From: Comamonadaceae bacterium
GTDB taxonomy: Bacteria > Pseudomonadota > Gammaproteobacteria > Burkholderiales > Burkholderiaceae_C
Length of the DNA stretch: 44,454 nucleotides
Assembly (NCBI GenBank): GCA_007280205.1
Contig: QYPX01000236.1
Coordinates: 1-44,454, forward strand
Reading direction: 5' to 3'
This document shows, piece by piece, positions 1 through 9,139 of the stretch. Each line of letters opens with the position of its first letter. Position 1 is the first letter of the stretch. Under the pieces are notes generated by a model. That model saw only the letters and a program-made list of their open reading frames with translations, ran no database searches and was not told the origin of the DNA. Made by a program: the position numbers and the translations under genes.

Positions 1-197
1 ACATCCGGGATCCAGTGCCACGCATACACTGGATTGCGGCTCAAGGCCGCAATGACACCCCTCCAGAAAGCCAGCACTGACAGCCCTCCGGGAGGCCAGC
101 TGTTGTCATCCCGTCCCCGGATCAAGTCCGGGGTTACAACATCCGGGATCCAGTGCCACGCACACACACTGGATTGCGGCTCAAGGCCGCAATGACA
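1..197. repeat. Tandem intergenic REP-like palindromic repeats
   Basis: Two near-identical units occupy 1-57 and 139-197. They differ mainly by a 2-base change in a CA-rich stretch. Each ends in a palindrome in which ATTGCGGC pairs with GCCGCAAT, followed by GACA. Between them lies another hairpin, CCCCGGA (115-121) pairing with TCCGGGG (127-133), and a short palindrome near 84-97. I see no coding potential. The same GTCAT...ATCCAG motif recurs elsewhere in the window (5691, 11917, 39161, 39731). This is the dispersed extragenic palindrome type common in betaproteobacteria. It lies just downstream of pyrD, so it may also end pyrD transcription. Confidence 0.8.
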
Positions 198-207
198 GCT
201 GGAGCCA

Positions 208-1266
208 TCAGAATGTCTTCTTGATCAACCTGGCTGAGTCGGTGACTAGCGCTGGCCCCTGGTAGATCAGGCCGGTATAGATCTGCACCAGATCGGCGCC
301 AGCCCTGATCTTGCTCACTGCGTCCTGGGCGCTCATGATGCCCCCCACGCCGATGATGGGAAAGCCCGCTCCCAGCGCAGCGCGCAGCTGCGTGATGACG
401 CGGTTGCTCTGCGCCAGCAGCGGCGCGCCGGACAGGCCACCGGCCTCTGCGGCGTGCGCCAGACCCTGCACGGCTTCGCGCGCCAGCGTGGTGTTGGTGG
501 CAATCACGCCATCCATGCCGTGGCGCTGCAGGGTGCTGGCAATGACCTCAATCTGCGCGGCGTCCAGGTCGGGTGCAATCTTCACGAACAGGGGCGTGTT
601 CTTGCCATGTTGTTTGGCCAGGGTTTTGCGACGCTTGGCCAGGGCTGCGAGCAGGCCATCAAGCGCCTCGTCACTCTGCAGCGAGCGCAGGTTTTTGGTG
701 TTGGGGCTCGAGATATTGACAGCCACATAGTCGGCGTACTGGTAGACACCGTCCAGCGCAATCAAGTAGTCGTCGGTGGCACGCTCGATCGGCGTGGCCG
801 CGTTCTTGCCGATGTTTAGCCCAAGCAGCATCGGTGCCTTCAGCGTCTGGCGCTGCTGGTGCAGAGCCGAACGCTTGACGTTGGCAATGAAAGCATCCAG
901 TCCCTCATTGTTGAAGCCCAGGCGGTTGATCAGGGCCCGCTGCTGCGGCAGGCGGAACATGCGTGGTTTCGGGTTACCGCTTTGCGCTAGCGGCGTCACC
1001 GTGCCTACTTCAACAAAGCCGAAGCCGATGGCGCCCAGTGCGTCAATGCAGCGCGCATTTTTGTCCAGACCGGCAGCCAGGCCGACGCGGTTCGGAAAGG
1101 TCAGCCCAGCCAGCTTGATCGGGTCTTCCACCCGACGCGACTTGTACGCCAGTTGCAAAGGCGTCCCTTGCGTGCCGGCCAGCGCGTGCAGCGTCAGCTC
1201 GTGTGCCGTCTCGGGATCCAGGCTAAACAAAAATCGGCGCGCCAGCGCATAGGGGACGAGAGACAT
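208..1266 (-). CDS. pyrD: Dihydroorotate dehydrogenase (quinone), class 2
   Basis: The 352-residue product oxidises dihydroorotate to orotate with quinone as acceptor, the fourth step of pyrimidine synthesis, at the inner membrane. The N-terminal amphipathic stretch ([14 protein letters not shown]) is the membrane-binding extension of class 2 enzymes. The FMN barrel follows, with GLAAGLDKN, the [10 protein letters not shown] loop that carries the class 2 catalytic serine, [12 protein letters not shown] and the phosphate-binding GVGGI and [10 protein letters not shown] motifs. Length matches the family (E. coli about 336). It is divergent from rpiA with only 47 bases between the starts, so both promoters must lie in or near that gap. 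Confidence 0.96.
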   Translation of the reverse strand: MSLVPYALARRFLFSLDPETAHELTLHALAGTQGTPLQLAYKSRRVEDPIKLAGLTFPNRVGLAAGLDKNARCIDALGAIGFGFVEVGTVTPLAQSGNPKPRMFRLPQQRALINRLGFNNEGLDAFIANVKRSALHQQRQTLKAPMLLGLNIGKNAATPIERATDDYLIALDGVYQYADYVAVNISSPNTKNLRSLQSDEALDGLLAALAKRRKTLAKQHGKNTPLFVKIAPDLDAAQIEVIASTLQRHGMDGVIATNTTLAREAVQGLAHAAEAGGLSGAPLLAQSNRVITQLRAALGAGFPIIGVGGIMSAQDAVSKIRAGADLVQIYTGLIYQGPALVTDSARLIKKTF

Positions 1267-1313
1267 TGGATAATTCCTGCAAAGTATTCAACTAACCTGA
1301 CTGATTTTCCCAG

Positions 1314-2018
1314 ATGACACAGCAAGCAACTTCCAGCATCACCACGTTGACACAAGATGAACTCAAAACCATGGTTGGCCAGGCCGCCCTGCAATTTGTG
1401 GTGCCGGGTGAGATTGTCGGCGTTGGCTCGGGCTCCACGGTCAACAAGTTTATCGAGGCGCTGGGGTCCATGAAGGACCAGATCAGGGGTGCGGTCTCGA
1501 GTTCCGTGGCCAGCACGCAGCGTTTACAGGCCCTCGGGATTGCAGTGTTCGACTCCAATGAAGTCGAGCGGCTGTCGGTTTACATTGACGGTGCCGATGA
1601 GATCGACCACCGGGGCAACATGATCAAGGGCGGCGGCGCGGCGCTGACGCGCGAGAAAATTGTGGCAGCACAATCCACCCGGTTTGTCTGCATTGTCGAC
1701 GAGTCCAAACTGGTCCAGACCCTGGGCAAATTTCCGGTGCCGGTGGAAGTGATCCCGATGGCGGTGCAGCGCATCACGCGCCAGTTTGCCGCGCTCGGTG
1801 GCAGCGCCAGCGTACGCCTGAAGGACGGTCAACCGCTAGTCACGGACAACGGCCAGTTCATCCTGGATGTGGCCGGTTTGCAGATCAGCGATCCGCTGGC
1901 GTTTGAGTCCGAGGTCAGTCAGTGGCCCGGCGTCGTGACAGTCGGTGTGTTTGCCTTCCAGAAAGCGCAAGTCTGCCTGTTGGCCGCAGCGGCCGGTGTC
2001 AAGACGATGATGTTCTGA
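1314..2018 (+). CDS. rpiA: Ribose-5-phosphate isomerase A
   Basis: The 234-residue product interconverts ribose 5-phosphate and ribulose 5-phosphate in the non-oxidative pentose phosphate pathway. Visible signatures are [12 protein letters not shown] (phosphate loop), YIDGADEID with the catalytic aspartates, [12 protein letters not shown] and the C-terminal half ending [10 protein letters not shown]. It is about 15 residues longer than E. coli RpiA at the N-terminus. The ATG at 1314 is the only suitable start close to the domain. It stands alone, divergent from pyrD and convergent with the next gene. Confidence 0.96.
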   Translation: MTQQATSSITTLTQDELKTMVGQAALQFVVPGEIVGVGSGSTVNKFIEALGSMKDQIRGAVSSSVASTQRLQALGIAVFDSNEVERLSVYIDGADEIDHRGNMIKGGGAALTREKIVAAQSTRFVCIVDESKLVQTLGKFPVPVEVIPMAVQRITRQFAALGGSASVRLKDGQPLVTDNGQFILDVAGLQISDPLAFESEVSQWPGVVTVGVFAFQKAQVCLLAAAAGVKTMMF

Positions 2019-2026
2019 GTCTTTGC

Positions 2027-2050
2027 GGGACAGATCTTCAGCTCTGTCCC
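2027..2050. terminator. Hairpin between convergent genes
   Basis: A perfect 8-bp stem, GGGACAGA (2027-2034) with TCTGTCCC (2043-2050), and an 8-base loop lie between the rpiA stop and the end of the opposite gene. There is no clear T-run on either side, so this is a possible bidirectional terminator rather than a textbook intrinsic one. Confidence 0.5.
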
Positions 2051-2068
2051 CAACACAAAACGGGATGT

Positions 2069-2728
2069 TCAGAACCGGATGCCCGCCGGATTGGGCGGCG
2101 CGGCGCTCGGTTCCACAACGGGATCGCGCGGCGGCTGCGCTTCACTGGCAGGCGCTGCCGCTTTCTGTGCCATCACCAGCGGCGTGGCCGGTGGCGCACG
2201 GTAGCTGGCCGGCAGCGCCGAGGTTTTCGGGTAACCCGCAGCATCCAGAAACTGTGTCCATTCAGCGTCGGAGTAGCCCTTGATCTGCTGGCTGCCTATG
2301 GTCAGAAAAGGCAGCGAAGTCCCGCCGCTGATACGCTGCAGCGCATCGCTGTCATCCGCGGTGCTTACTGTTTTTTCGGCGTAGGGTATGCCGCGGCCAT
2401 TGAGCAGGTCGCGACCCGAATTGCAGGGAGCGCAGTTGCTCGCTGTGTAGAGCGTGACCGGGTATTTGCTGGCAAGCTGCCGCAGTTCCGCAGGCAGCGC
2501 CACTGCCGTGACGGTCAACGGCCTCCCGCCGGCCCCCAGCACCGTCGCGTTATCGGTTGCAGCGGGTAGCTTGTCAGAGAAGGTGACGCGGCCATCGGCG
2601 CCCACCACCCGGTAAATTGTCTGCGCCTGAGTGGCGCCCGCCAGCAGCAGCGCCGCAACGCAGACGCTGCAAAGTGATGCGCTGAGGATTCGCGCGCCTG
2701 GCTTGCGGGATGGATTCTTGATTTTCAA
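2069..2728 (-). CDS. Secreted DUF4124-glutaredoxin fusion protein
   Basis: The protein has about 219 residues. It opens with a basic signal peptide (hydrophobic core CSVCVAALLLAGATQAQ) followed by a DUF4124 segment (IYRVVGADGRVTFSDKLP). Next is a glutaredoxin-like domain with a CAPC redox motif inside VTLYTASNCAPC and a cis-proline region (TSLPFLTIG). The tail is rich in Pro and Ala. The likely role is a periplasmic thiol oxidoreductase; the substrate is unknown. The start is a TTG codon at 2728, preceded by AGAGG at good distance; no Met lies in the signal peptide region. The gene follows prlC by 11 bases, and its ribosome site overlaps the prlC stop, so the two are probably co-transcribed with folD. 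Confidence 0.85.
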   Translation of the reverse strand: MKIKNPSRKPGARILSASLCSVCVAALLLAGATQAQTIYRVVGADGRVTFSDKLPAATDNATVLGAGGRPLTVTAVALPAELRQLASKYPVTLYTASNCAPCNSGRDLLNGRGIPYAEKTVSTADDSDALQRISGGTSLPFLTIGSQQIKGYSDAEWTQFLDAAGYPKTSALPASYRAPPATPLVMAQKAAAPASEAQPPRDPVVEPSAAPPNPAGIRF

Positions 2729-2739
2729 AATCGACCTCT

Positions 2740-4779
2740 TCAGTTCTTCGTGCTCATGCCCTGATGTCGCAGCAGGGCGTCGAGTTGGGGCTCGCGTCCG
2801 CGAAAAGCCGTGAAAGATTCCATGGCTGGGCGGCTGCCTCCGACCTCCAGAATAGTTTGCCGGAATTTTCTACCAGTTTCAACATTCGGCAAACCGTCCG
2901 GGTCCATACTTTCCTCAAAAGCCGCGTAGGCATCGGCACTCAACACCTCAGCCCACTTGTAACTGTAATAACCTGCTGCATAGCCACCGCCAAAAATATG
3001 GCTGAAGGTGTGGGCCGTGCGACTCCACTCGGGTGACTGCAGTACCGACACTTCGGCGCGAACCTGGCGCAGCAGGGTCATCAGGTCGGTGGCCGGATCA
3101 TGCGAGGTATGCAGCAACATGTCAAACAGGGAGAACTCGATCTGTCTTAGGGTTTGCAGGCCGCTCTGGAAGTTCTTGGCAGCGAGCATCTTGTCGAACA
3201 ACTCGCGTGGCAAGGGTTGCCCGCTATCGACGTGGGCTGTCATGTGGCGCAACACATTCCACTCCCAGCAGAAGTTCTCCATGAACTGGCTCGGCAGTTC
3301 GACTGCGTCCCATTCGACGCCGCTGATGCCCGAAACGTCAAGTTCCTCGACCTGCGTCAAGAGGTGGTGCAGGCCGTGTCCAAATTCGTGAAACAGGGTG
3401 GTGACGTCATCATGGGTCAGCAACGCGGGCTTGTCACCCACGGCGTCGGCGAAGTTGCATACCAGGTGGGCTATGGGCGTCTGCAATTGGCGTGTGTCGG
3501 GGCGCAACCAGCGCGTGCGCACGTCATCCATCCAGGCGCCACCGCGTTTTCCGATGCGCGCTGCGGGGTCCAGGTAGAACTGGCCGACCAGCGCGCCAGC
3601 ACGCTCAATCCGGTAAAACCCGACGCCTGCATTCCAGACCGGCGCCTGGTCCTGACGGATTTGCACATCGAACAGGGTTTCGACGATCTTGAACAAACCT
3701 GCCAGTACTTTGGGCGCTGGAAAGTACTGCTTGACCTCCTGCTCGCTGAAGGCGTAGCGCGCTTCTTTCAGTTTTTCTCCAATAAAGGGCCAGTCCCAGG
3801 GCTGAGGGTCGCTCAGTTGCAGATGCTTTGCGCCATAGTCACGCATGTCAGCCACGTCCTGTTCGGCAAACGCTCGTGCGCGGCCCGCCAGATCACGCAG
3901 GAAAGCAATGACCTGCTCGGGTGACTCCGCCATCTTGGGAACCAGTGACAGTTCGCCGTAGTTGTGATAGCCCAGCAAAGCGGCCTCTTCACGACGCAGA
4001 CTCAGGATCTCGGCAATCAGGGCGGAGTTGTCAAATTTCTCTGGCTCGATCTCGGTTTGATCCGAGGCGCGGGTGACATAGGCGCGGTACAACTTCTGGC
4101 GCAGCGCGCTGCTGCTGGCAAACTGCATCACCGGCAGATAGCAGGGCATCTTCAGTGTCAGCTTGAAGCCTTGCTTGTCCTCGGCCTTGGCCAGTGCCAG
4201 CGCAGCCTGTTGGACATCGTCCGGCACGCCAGCGAGCTCGGTCGCATCGGCGTAATAGGCAAAGGCATCGGTGGCGTCGAGCGCGTTTTCGCTGAACTTC
4301 TGGCTCAACTCGGCCAGGCGTTCCTGGATGGCCGCAAAGCGCTCGCGCTGGGCACCGGCCAGTTCGGCACCACCGAGGACAAAGTTGCGCAGGGCGTTCT
4401 TGTGGGCCTGGCGTTGCTCGGCGGTCAGCGTAGTCGGTTCAATCTGTTTGTACTTGGCATAGAGGCGCTGGTCCGACCCCAGGCGCGTGAAAAATTCGGT
4501 GACTTTGGGCAAGACCAGGTTGTAGGCGGCGCGCAGTTCGGGCGCATCGGCAACGCCCTTGAGGTGGTTCACCGCGCCCCAGGAGCGGCTCAGTCTCTCG
4601 ACCGCGACGTCCAGCACGCCAGCGATGGCGTTCCACTCTGCGGCAAAGCCGGTTGCGGTGACGCTCTCCAGGGCGGCATCGGCCTGCGCCAGCAAGTGTT
4701 CCAAGGCCGGCGCCACGTGCTCCGGCCGGATCTGGTCAAACAGTGGCAGATCGTCAAAGGAGAGCAGGGGATTGTTCAT
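2740..4779 (-). CDS. prlC: Oligopeptidase A (M3 zinc metallopeptidase)
   Basis: The 679-residue protein has the length of E. coli PrlC (680). It degrades oligopeptides, including cleaved signal peptides, in the cytoplasm. The zinc site HEFGH is present (LFHEFGHGLHHLL), followed by the family segments GVEWDAVELPSQFMENF and HIFGGGYAAGYYSYKWAEVL that close the active site. The ATG directly abuts the folD stop codon, so translation is probably coupled. The thiol-redox gene follows. All M3 residues I can recognise are intact. Confidence 0.95.
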   Translation of the reverse strand: MNNPLLSFDDLPLFDQIRPEHVAPALEHLLAQADAALESVTATGFAAEWNAIAGVLDVAVERLSRSWGAVNHLKGVADAPELRAAYNLVLPKVTEFFTRLGSDQRLYAKYKQIEPTTLTAEQRQAHKNALRNFVLGGAELAGAQRERFAAIQERLAELSQKFSENALDATDAFAYYADATELAGVPDDVQQAALALAKAEDKQGFKLTLKMPCYLPVMQFASSSALRQKLYRAYVTRASDQTEIEPEKFDNSALIAEILSLRREEAALLGYHNYGELSLVPKMAESPEQVIAFLRDLAGRARAFAEQDVADMRDYGAKHLQLSDPQPWDWPFIGEKLKEARYAFSEQEVKQYFPAPKVLAGLFKIVETLFDVQIRQDQAPVWNAGVGFYRIERAGALVGQFYLDPAARIGKRGGAWMDDVRTRWLRPDTRQLQTPIAHLVCNFADAVGDKPALLTHDDVTTLFHEFGHGLHHLLTQVEELDVSGISGVEWDAVELPSQFMENFCWEWNVLRHMTAHVDSGQPLPRELFDKMLAAKNFQSGLQTLRQIEFSLFDMLLHTSHDPATDLMTLLRQVRAEVSVLQSPEWSRTAHTFSHIFGGGYAAGYYSYKWAEVLSADAYAAFEESMDPDGLPNVETGRKFRQTILEVGGSRPAMESFTAFRGREPQLDALLRHQGMSTKN

Positions 4780-5649
4780 TTAGGTCGCTGCCCGCTCCGC
4801 TGCTTCCAGCGTGTTGACCAGCAGCATGGTGATGGTCATCGGTCCAACGCCGCCGGGCACCGGGGTAATGAAACTCGCCACTTCCCGGACGCCGGCAAAG
4901 TCCACATCGCCGCACAGTTTGCCTTCCGGGTTACGGTTCATGCCAACGTCAATCACGATCGCACCGGGCTTGACCATGTCGGCCGTCAGCACGTTGCGCT
5001 TTCCCACGGCGGCGACAACGACGTCGGCTTGCCGTGTGTGCTGCCCGATGTCGGCGGTGCCACTGTGACAAACCGTGACGGTCGCGTTGGCTTGCAGCAG
5101 CAGCAGGGCCATCGGCTTGCCCACCGTGTTGCTGCGACCGATCACGACCGCATGCTTGCCGCGCAAATCGACGCCCGTGCTCTCTATCAATTTCATGCAG
5201 CCGTAGGGCGTGCAGGGCCGAAAGCCGGGCGCGCCGGTCATCAGTTCGCCAGCCGACAGGGTGGCATAGCCGTCCACATCCTTGCTGGTGGCAATGGCTT
5301 CAATCACCTTGTGTGGGTTGATGTGTTTGGGCAGCGGCATCTGCACCAGAATGCCGTGCACAGACGGGTCTGCGTTGAGTGCGGCGATGCGCGCGAGCAG
5401 ATCAGCCTCGGGCAGTGTGGCTTCGTACTTTTCGAACACGGAGTGCACGCCGGTGTCGGCACAAGCCTTGACCTTGTTGCGCACATAGACGGCGCTGGCC
5501 GGATCCTCGCCAACCAGGATAACCGCCAGCCCGGCGCTGCGGCCGCGCGCTTTGAGCGCCTGCACGCGCGCTGCGACTTCGCTGCGTAGCTGGGCAGAGA
5601 GGGCGACGCCATCAATGATCTGGCCACGCTGGTTTTCTTGGTTCGTCAT
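4780..5649 (-). CDS. folD: Bifunctional methylenetetrahydrofolate dehydrogenase / methenyltetrahydrofolate cyclohydrolase
   Basis: The 289-residue enzyme interconverts 5,10-methylene-, methenyl- and 10-formyl-tetrahydrofolate using NADP. Motifs in order are YVRNKVKAC with the catalytic lysine, [12 protein letters not shown], the substrate loop KDVDGY, the nucleotide-binding [11 protein letters not shown] and the C-terminal [11 protein letters not shown]. Length fits the family. It is the first gene of a minus-strand run folD-prlC-DUF4124 protein with almost no spacing. A REP-like repeat lies upstream, between it and the response-regulator gene. Confidence 0.97.
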   Translation of the reverse strand: MTNQENQRGQIIDGVALSAQLRSEVAARVQALKARGRSAGLAVILVGEDPASAVYVRNKVKACADTGVHSVFEKYEATLPEADLLARIAALNADPSVHGILVQMPLPKHINPHKVIEAIATSKDVDGYATLSAGELMTGAPGFRPCTPYGCMKLIESTGVDLRGKHAVVIGRSNTVGKPMALLLLQANATVTVCHSGTADIGQHTRQADVVVAAVGKRNVLTADMVKPGAIVIDVGMNRNPEGKLCGDVDFAGVREVASFITPVPGGVGPMTITMLLVNTLEAAERAAT

Positions 5650-5690
5650 AGGTTTGCTTGTATCGGTTCGTCTACAGGATCCAAAGCTTC

Positions 5691-5754
5691 GTCATTGCGA
5701 AGGCCGAAGGCCTGTGGCAAGCCATGCATGGACTGCCACGCTTCGCTCGCAGTG
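5691..5754. repeat. REP-like palindromic repeat
   Basis: This 64-base element begins GTCATTGCGAAGGCC and ends CTTCGCTCGCAGTG. The outer arms (ATTGCGAAG and CTTCGCTCGCAGT) are partly complementary, and an inner TGGCA...TGCCA pair is present. It is the widespread GTCATTGCGA...CGCAATGAC type of extragenic repeat. It sits in the 138-base gap between folD and the response-regulator gene, both on the minus strand. It could act as the terminator of the two-component operon. Confidence 0.7.
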
Positions 5755-5787
5755 CCGCTGCCGGGTTCATGGCCAGCGCAGGCCTCT

Positions 5788-6414
5788 TCAGGCTTTGCCA
5801 GCGGCTTGTCCCAGCGCAATTTTCAAAAGATCGGCGACGGTGTTGGCGTTGAGCTTTTCCATGATGTTGGCGCGGTGCGCTTCCACCGTCTTGATGCTGA
5901 TGCCCAGGTCGTCTGCAATCTGTTTGTTCAGTCGGCCGGCCACGATGCGTTCGAGCACCTGGGCTTCGCGCAGGGTCAAGCGGGCCATCAAGGCGCCACG
6001 GTTGGCTGCGCTCTGGTGCTCGGCAAAGGTTTCTTTGGCCTGGTCGAGCATGCGCTCCACCAGGGTCACCAACTGGTCTTCCTTGAAGGGCTTCTGGATG
6101 AAGTCCATGGCACCTTTCTTCATGGTGTCGACCGCCATCGGTACGTCGCCGTGACCGGTGATGAAGACAATCGGCAGCGGCGAGCGGGCTTCGATCAGGC
6201 GATTTTGCAATTCCAGACCCGTCATGCCACCCATGCGGATATCGACGATCAGACAGGCCACTTCGCGCGCATCGTAGCGACTGAGAAAGGACTCGGCGGA
6301 GTCAAAGCAGCGTACGCGGTATTCCTTGCCTTCCAGCAACCACTGAAGCGAATCGCGCACTGCCTCGTCGTCATCAACGACGTAAATCGTGCCTTTTTTC
6401 GGTATCAAACTCAT
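5788..6414 (-). CDS. FixJ/NarL-type response regulator
   Basis: The 208-residue protein has an N-terminal receiver domain (about 8-122): acidic pocket YVVDDDEA, phosphoacceptor Asp58 in LIVDIRM, Thr in VFITGHGD, and Lys in IQKPFKE. A LuxR-type helix-turn-helix follows (about 140-200, LTLREAQVLERIV and NKQIADDLGISIKTVEAHR). It is a DNA-binding transcriptional regulator. It follows the kinase gene by 32 bases on the same strand and is surely its partner. Because the pair is divergent from aceE, control of the pyruvate dehydrogenase operon is a reasonable guess, but nothing in the sequence proves the target. Confidence 0.93.
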   Translation of the reverse strand: MSLIPKKGTIYVVDDDEAVRDSLQWLLEGKEYRVRCFDSAESFLSRYDAREVACLIVDIRMGGMTGLELQNRLIEARSPLPIVFITGHGDVPMAVDTMKKGAMDFIQKPFKEDQLVTLVERMLDQAKETFAEHQSAANRGALMARLTLREAQVLERIVAGRLNKQIADDLGISIKTVEAHRANIMEKLNANTVADLLKIALGQAAGKA

Positions 6415-6446
6415 GCATTATCCCGGATTGACCCTGGAGTCCTTGG

Positions 6447-8975
6447 TTATCTGAGCGCTAGCGGTGCCGCCGACGAGTCTGGCTCCGTCACCGGAATCCA
6501 GAATGAAAAACAGCACCCTTTGACTTCGGTGCCATTGTAGATGTTCTCGGCTTTCATTCGACCCAAATGTGATTCTACGATGGAGCGGCACAGGCTCAGA
6601 CCGATGCCCATGCCGTCTGCCTTGGTCGAGTAAAAGGACTCGTAGAGCCGCTGCATCACTTCGGGCGCAAGGCCCTGACCGGAGTCGACCACCGTGAATT
6701 CGATCACCGGCTTGTTATCGACCTGACTCGGCGCGACCCGCAACCTGACACTGCGCTCGGCGGTCGGTCGCTGCGCCGAATCAATCGAATCGGCTGCGTT
6801 CTTCAGCAGGTTCACCAGTACCTGCTCGATCAGGATCGGGTCCACCAGCAGCGGCGGCAGACGCGGTGCCAGGTAATGCGTCAAGCGGACATTGCGCCGG
6901 CGCATCTCGATCTCGGCGAGTTCAAGTGCTTCCTCGACCATGCCGGAGACTTCCGACAGTGAACGGTTGGGCTCGCTGCGCTTGACGAAGGAACGGATGC
7001 GCTGAATGATCTGGCCCGCGCGCTGCGCCTGCCGCGCCGTCTTTTCCAGTGCGCCGAGCAGGTCCGCGTCGCTGATATGCCCGCTCTTGATGCGCGAGAC
7101 CATGCCGTTGCAATAGTTGTTGATGGCGGTCAGCGGTTGATTGAGTTCGTGTGCCACGCTCGAAGCCATTTCACCCATGGTGATCAGCCGGCTGGCGTTC
7201 TGGGCGCGCTCGGTTTGGGCGGCCGACTGTGCCTCGGCGATGCGGCGCGCCGTGATGTCCGTGGCGATCACCATCTGGGCCAACCGGCCATCGACCCAAC
7301 TCAGGTAACGCGTGCGCACTTCCAGCCACTTTCCAAGTGCATCCAGATAGACTTCGGAACTCTCGGCTTCGCTGTCGGGCAGCGAATTGGTCGGCAGGCC
7401 GGCAAAAGCGTCGACATGGTCCAGCGTTTCGTCGGTGGGCGGCGTTGCCGGCACGCCGGCCTCAGCCACCAGTTGCAAATGCCCGCCGGCCTGGGTGCCG
7501 AACCAAAGGCGGTACAGCTTGTTGGCAAACAGCAGTTCGTCGCTGCCCAACGGCGCCACGGAAATCGAAGCGTCCAGCGCTTCAAGCACCGTGGTGAAGC
7601 GTTCGTGCGAGGCCGACAACTGATCGCGAATCCGGTTCGGTTCGGTGATGTCGGTCATGGATGTCATCCAGCCGCTTTGCACACCGTAGGCGTCAATCAG
7701 GGGCGAGACGTAGAGCCGGGCGTCAAATAGCGTGCGATCCTTGCGCATGACCCGAAACTGCACGCCACTGGGCAGAATCTTGCCTGCCAGTTCTTCTTCC
7801 AGACGCGAGTTCAGGGAGTCGCGATCAGCTTCCGGCCAGTACGGAAAGGGTGCGGTGCGACCCACCAGATCGGACTCGCTCCAGCCTGTCATCTTGCAAA
7901 ATGCGGCGTTGACGTAGGTGATCCGCCCCTGCAAATCGAGCGCGCGCATGCCGGTGAGCATGGAATTTTCCATGGCCCGGCGGAACACCGTTTCCGACAC
8001 CAGTGCCTGCTGTGCCTGCATGCGTCGGCGCGTGTGGCGCCAGTTGGCGATCAGCATCCAGGCTGTCATCGCGCTCAGGGCTGTCACCAGCCAGAACAAA
8101 CCGCTGCCGATGACGCCGAGCGAGGTTCGATAGGCTTCGCCGCGAACCATCAAGGCGTTGCCAACCGGAGAAACCGGAACTTCGTAGGCGTTCACCGGGC
8201 TGTCCCACGGCAGCAAGCGGGTGGCCGGGTTGCGCGCAGGAATGGTCGCGCCGGCCAGCAGGCCGCCTTTGGCGTCGTGCATTGAGACGGCGTAGCGGGC
8301 TGTCACCTCAGCCGGTACACCATAGCGAAACAAGCCATCGACCGAGTACTCCGCCAGCACCACGCCGGAAAACCGCGCGCCTTCACTCAGGGGAATGTGC
8401 AGTTGCAATGTGGCAGACCCGTCGGGCGTTGCCGCGCGCTGGGCGTAAATGGGCTGTTGCAGATCGCGCGCCAGACTGAAGGCGCTTTCTGTTTCACCCA
8501 GGTTGAAAGTACTGCCGATGGTACGCAACTGGCTGCTCGTCAGATTGCCGGTATCGACGATGGCTTTGATGCGGCGTCGCTCATCAATCCAGCTCAGACT
8601 CTGCAGTTCGGGGTAACGGCTGACCAAGGTTTCGGCGCGACCCTGGAAGTCTTCGGCATCGATCTCATGGTTGGCGAGTTCGCGGCCGACGCGCATCAGT
8701 TGCTCCTGGCGCTCCAGCAGGCGCAGGCGCAGGCGCTGCTGCGTGTATTCGACATCGCGCTTGACAGCCTCCTGTTCGCGGTCGATTTCTTCCAGCCGCA
8801 AATAGCCAAAGGCAGTCACGATGGCGGCCAGAAACAGCAGCACGGCTGCCAGCGGCGCCAGCATGGCAAAGCGGTCCTGGCGCTGCGGCGTCTGGCGTCG
8901 CCACCAGCGCCGCCAGCGCGCCAGCAGCGGCAGCTTCATCGAACTTGGCAAGGCAGCAGGACCGGGCAGTGGCAT
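6447..8975 (-). CDS. Membrane-bound PAS sensor histidine kinase
   Basis: From the ATG at 8975 the product is about 842 residues. It has a basic N-terminus, a first transmembrane helix (LAPLAAVLLFLAAIVTAF), a long extracytoplasmic sensor region, and a second helix (LFWLVTALSAMTAWMLI). One clear PAS domain (GRITYVNAAFCKMTGWSESDLVG) and a second, weaker one follow. Then come the HisKA dimerisation domain with the phospho-His in SSVAHELNQPLTA and a HATPase domain (LLKNAADSID, DSGQGL, GMGIGLSLCRSIVE). The architecture resembles DctB/FixL-type kinases. The start is uncertain: a TTG at 9035 and an ATG at 8939 are in frame and none has a good ribosome site. Confidence 0.9.
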   Translation of the reverse strand: MPLPGPAALPSSMKLPLLARWRRWWRRQTPQRQDRFAMLAPLAAVLLFLAAIVTAFGYLRLEEIDREQEAVKRDVEYTQQRLRLRLLERQEQLMRVGRELANHEIDAEDFQGRAETLVSRYPELQSLSWIDERRRIKAIVDTGNLTSSQLRTIGSTFNLGETESAFSLARDLQQPIYAQRAATPDGSATLQLHIPLSEGARFSGVVLAEYSVDGLFRYGVPAEVTARYAVSMHDAKGGLLAGATIPARNPATRLLPWDSPVNAYEVPVSPVGNALMVRGEAYRTSLGVIGSGLFWLVTALSAMTAWMLIANWRHTRRRMQAQQALVSETVFRRAMENSMLTGMRALDLQGRITYVNAAFCKMTGWSESDLVGRTAPFPYWPEADRDSLNSRLEEELAGKILPSGVQFRVMRKDRTLFDARLYVSPLIDAYGVQSGWMTSMTDITEPNRIRDQLSASHERFTTVLEALDASISVAPLGSDELLFANKLYRLWFGTQAGGHLQLVAEAGVPATPPTDETLDHVDAFAGLPTNSLPDSEAESSEVYLDALGKWLEVRTRYLSWVDGRLAQMVIATDITARRIAEAQSAAQTERAQNASRLITMGEMASSVAHELNQPLTAINNYCNGMVSRIKSGHISDADLLGALEKTARQAQRAGQIIQRIRSFVKRSEPNRSLSEVSGMVEEALELAEIEMRRRNVRLTHYLAPRLPPLLVDPILIEQVLVNLLKNAADSIDSAQRPTAERSVRLRVAPSQVDNKPVIEFTVVDSGQGLAPEVMQRLYESFYSTKADGMGIGLSLCRSIVESHLGRMKAENIYNGTEVKGCCFSFWIPVTEPDSSAAPLALR

Positions 8976-9068
8976 GGTATCAAGTGTAGGTGAGTGCGCC
9001 AGCAGCCAGGTCAACTTGGAAACAAGGTAATTCAATAAATTTCATATAACGGAAGTAGATGGCACTAT

Positions 9069-9097
9069 TTGAAATATTTGAGAAACTGTGAGAGAAT
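9069..9097 (+). promoter_or_regulatory. Candidate sigma-70 promoter of the aceE operon
   Basis: TTGAAA (9069-9074) and GAGAAT (9092-9097) are separated by 17 bases, in the A+T-rich gap between the divergent kinase and aceE starts. The -10 is only fair. It would place the transcript start about 35 bases before the aceE ATG, which has a good AGGAGA ribosome site. Confidence 0.5.
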
Positions 9098-9139
9098 CCG
9101 CGAACTGCACTAAATTACACCATTACACAGGAGACAAGC

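Noticed and set aside
3964-5589. A 541-residue open frame antisense to prlC and folD
   Set aside because: It spans two well-supported genes on the opposite strand and has no recognisable motif or ribosome site; such shadows are common at this base composition.
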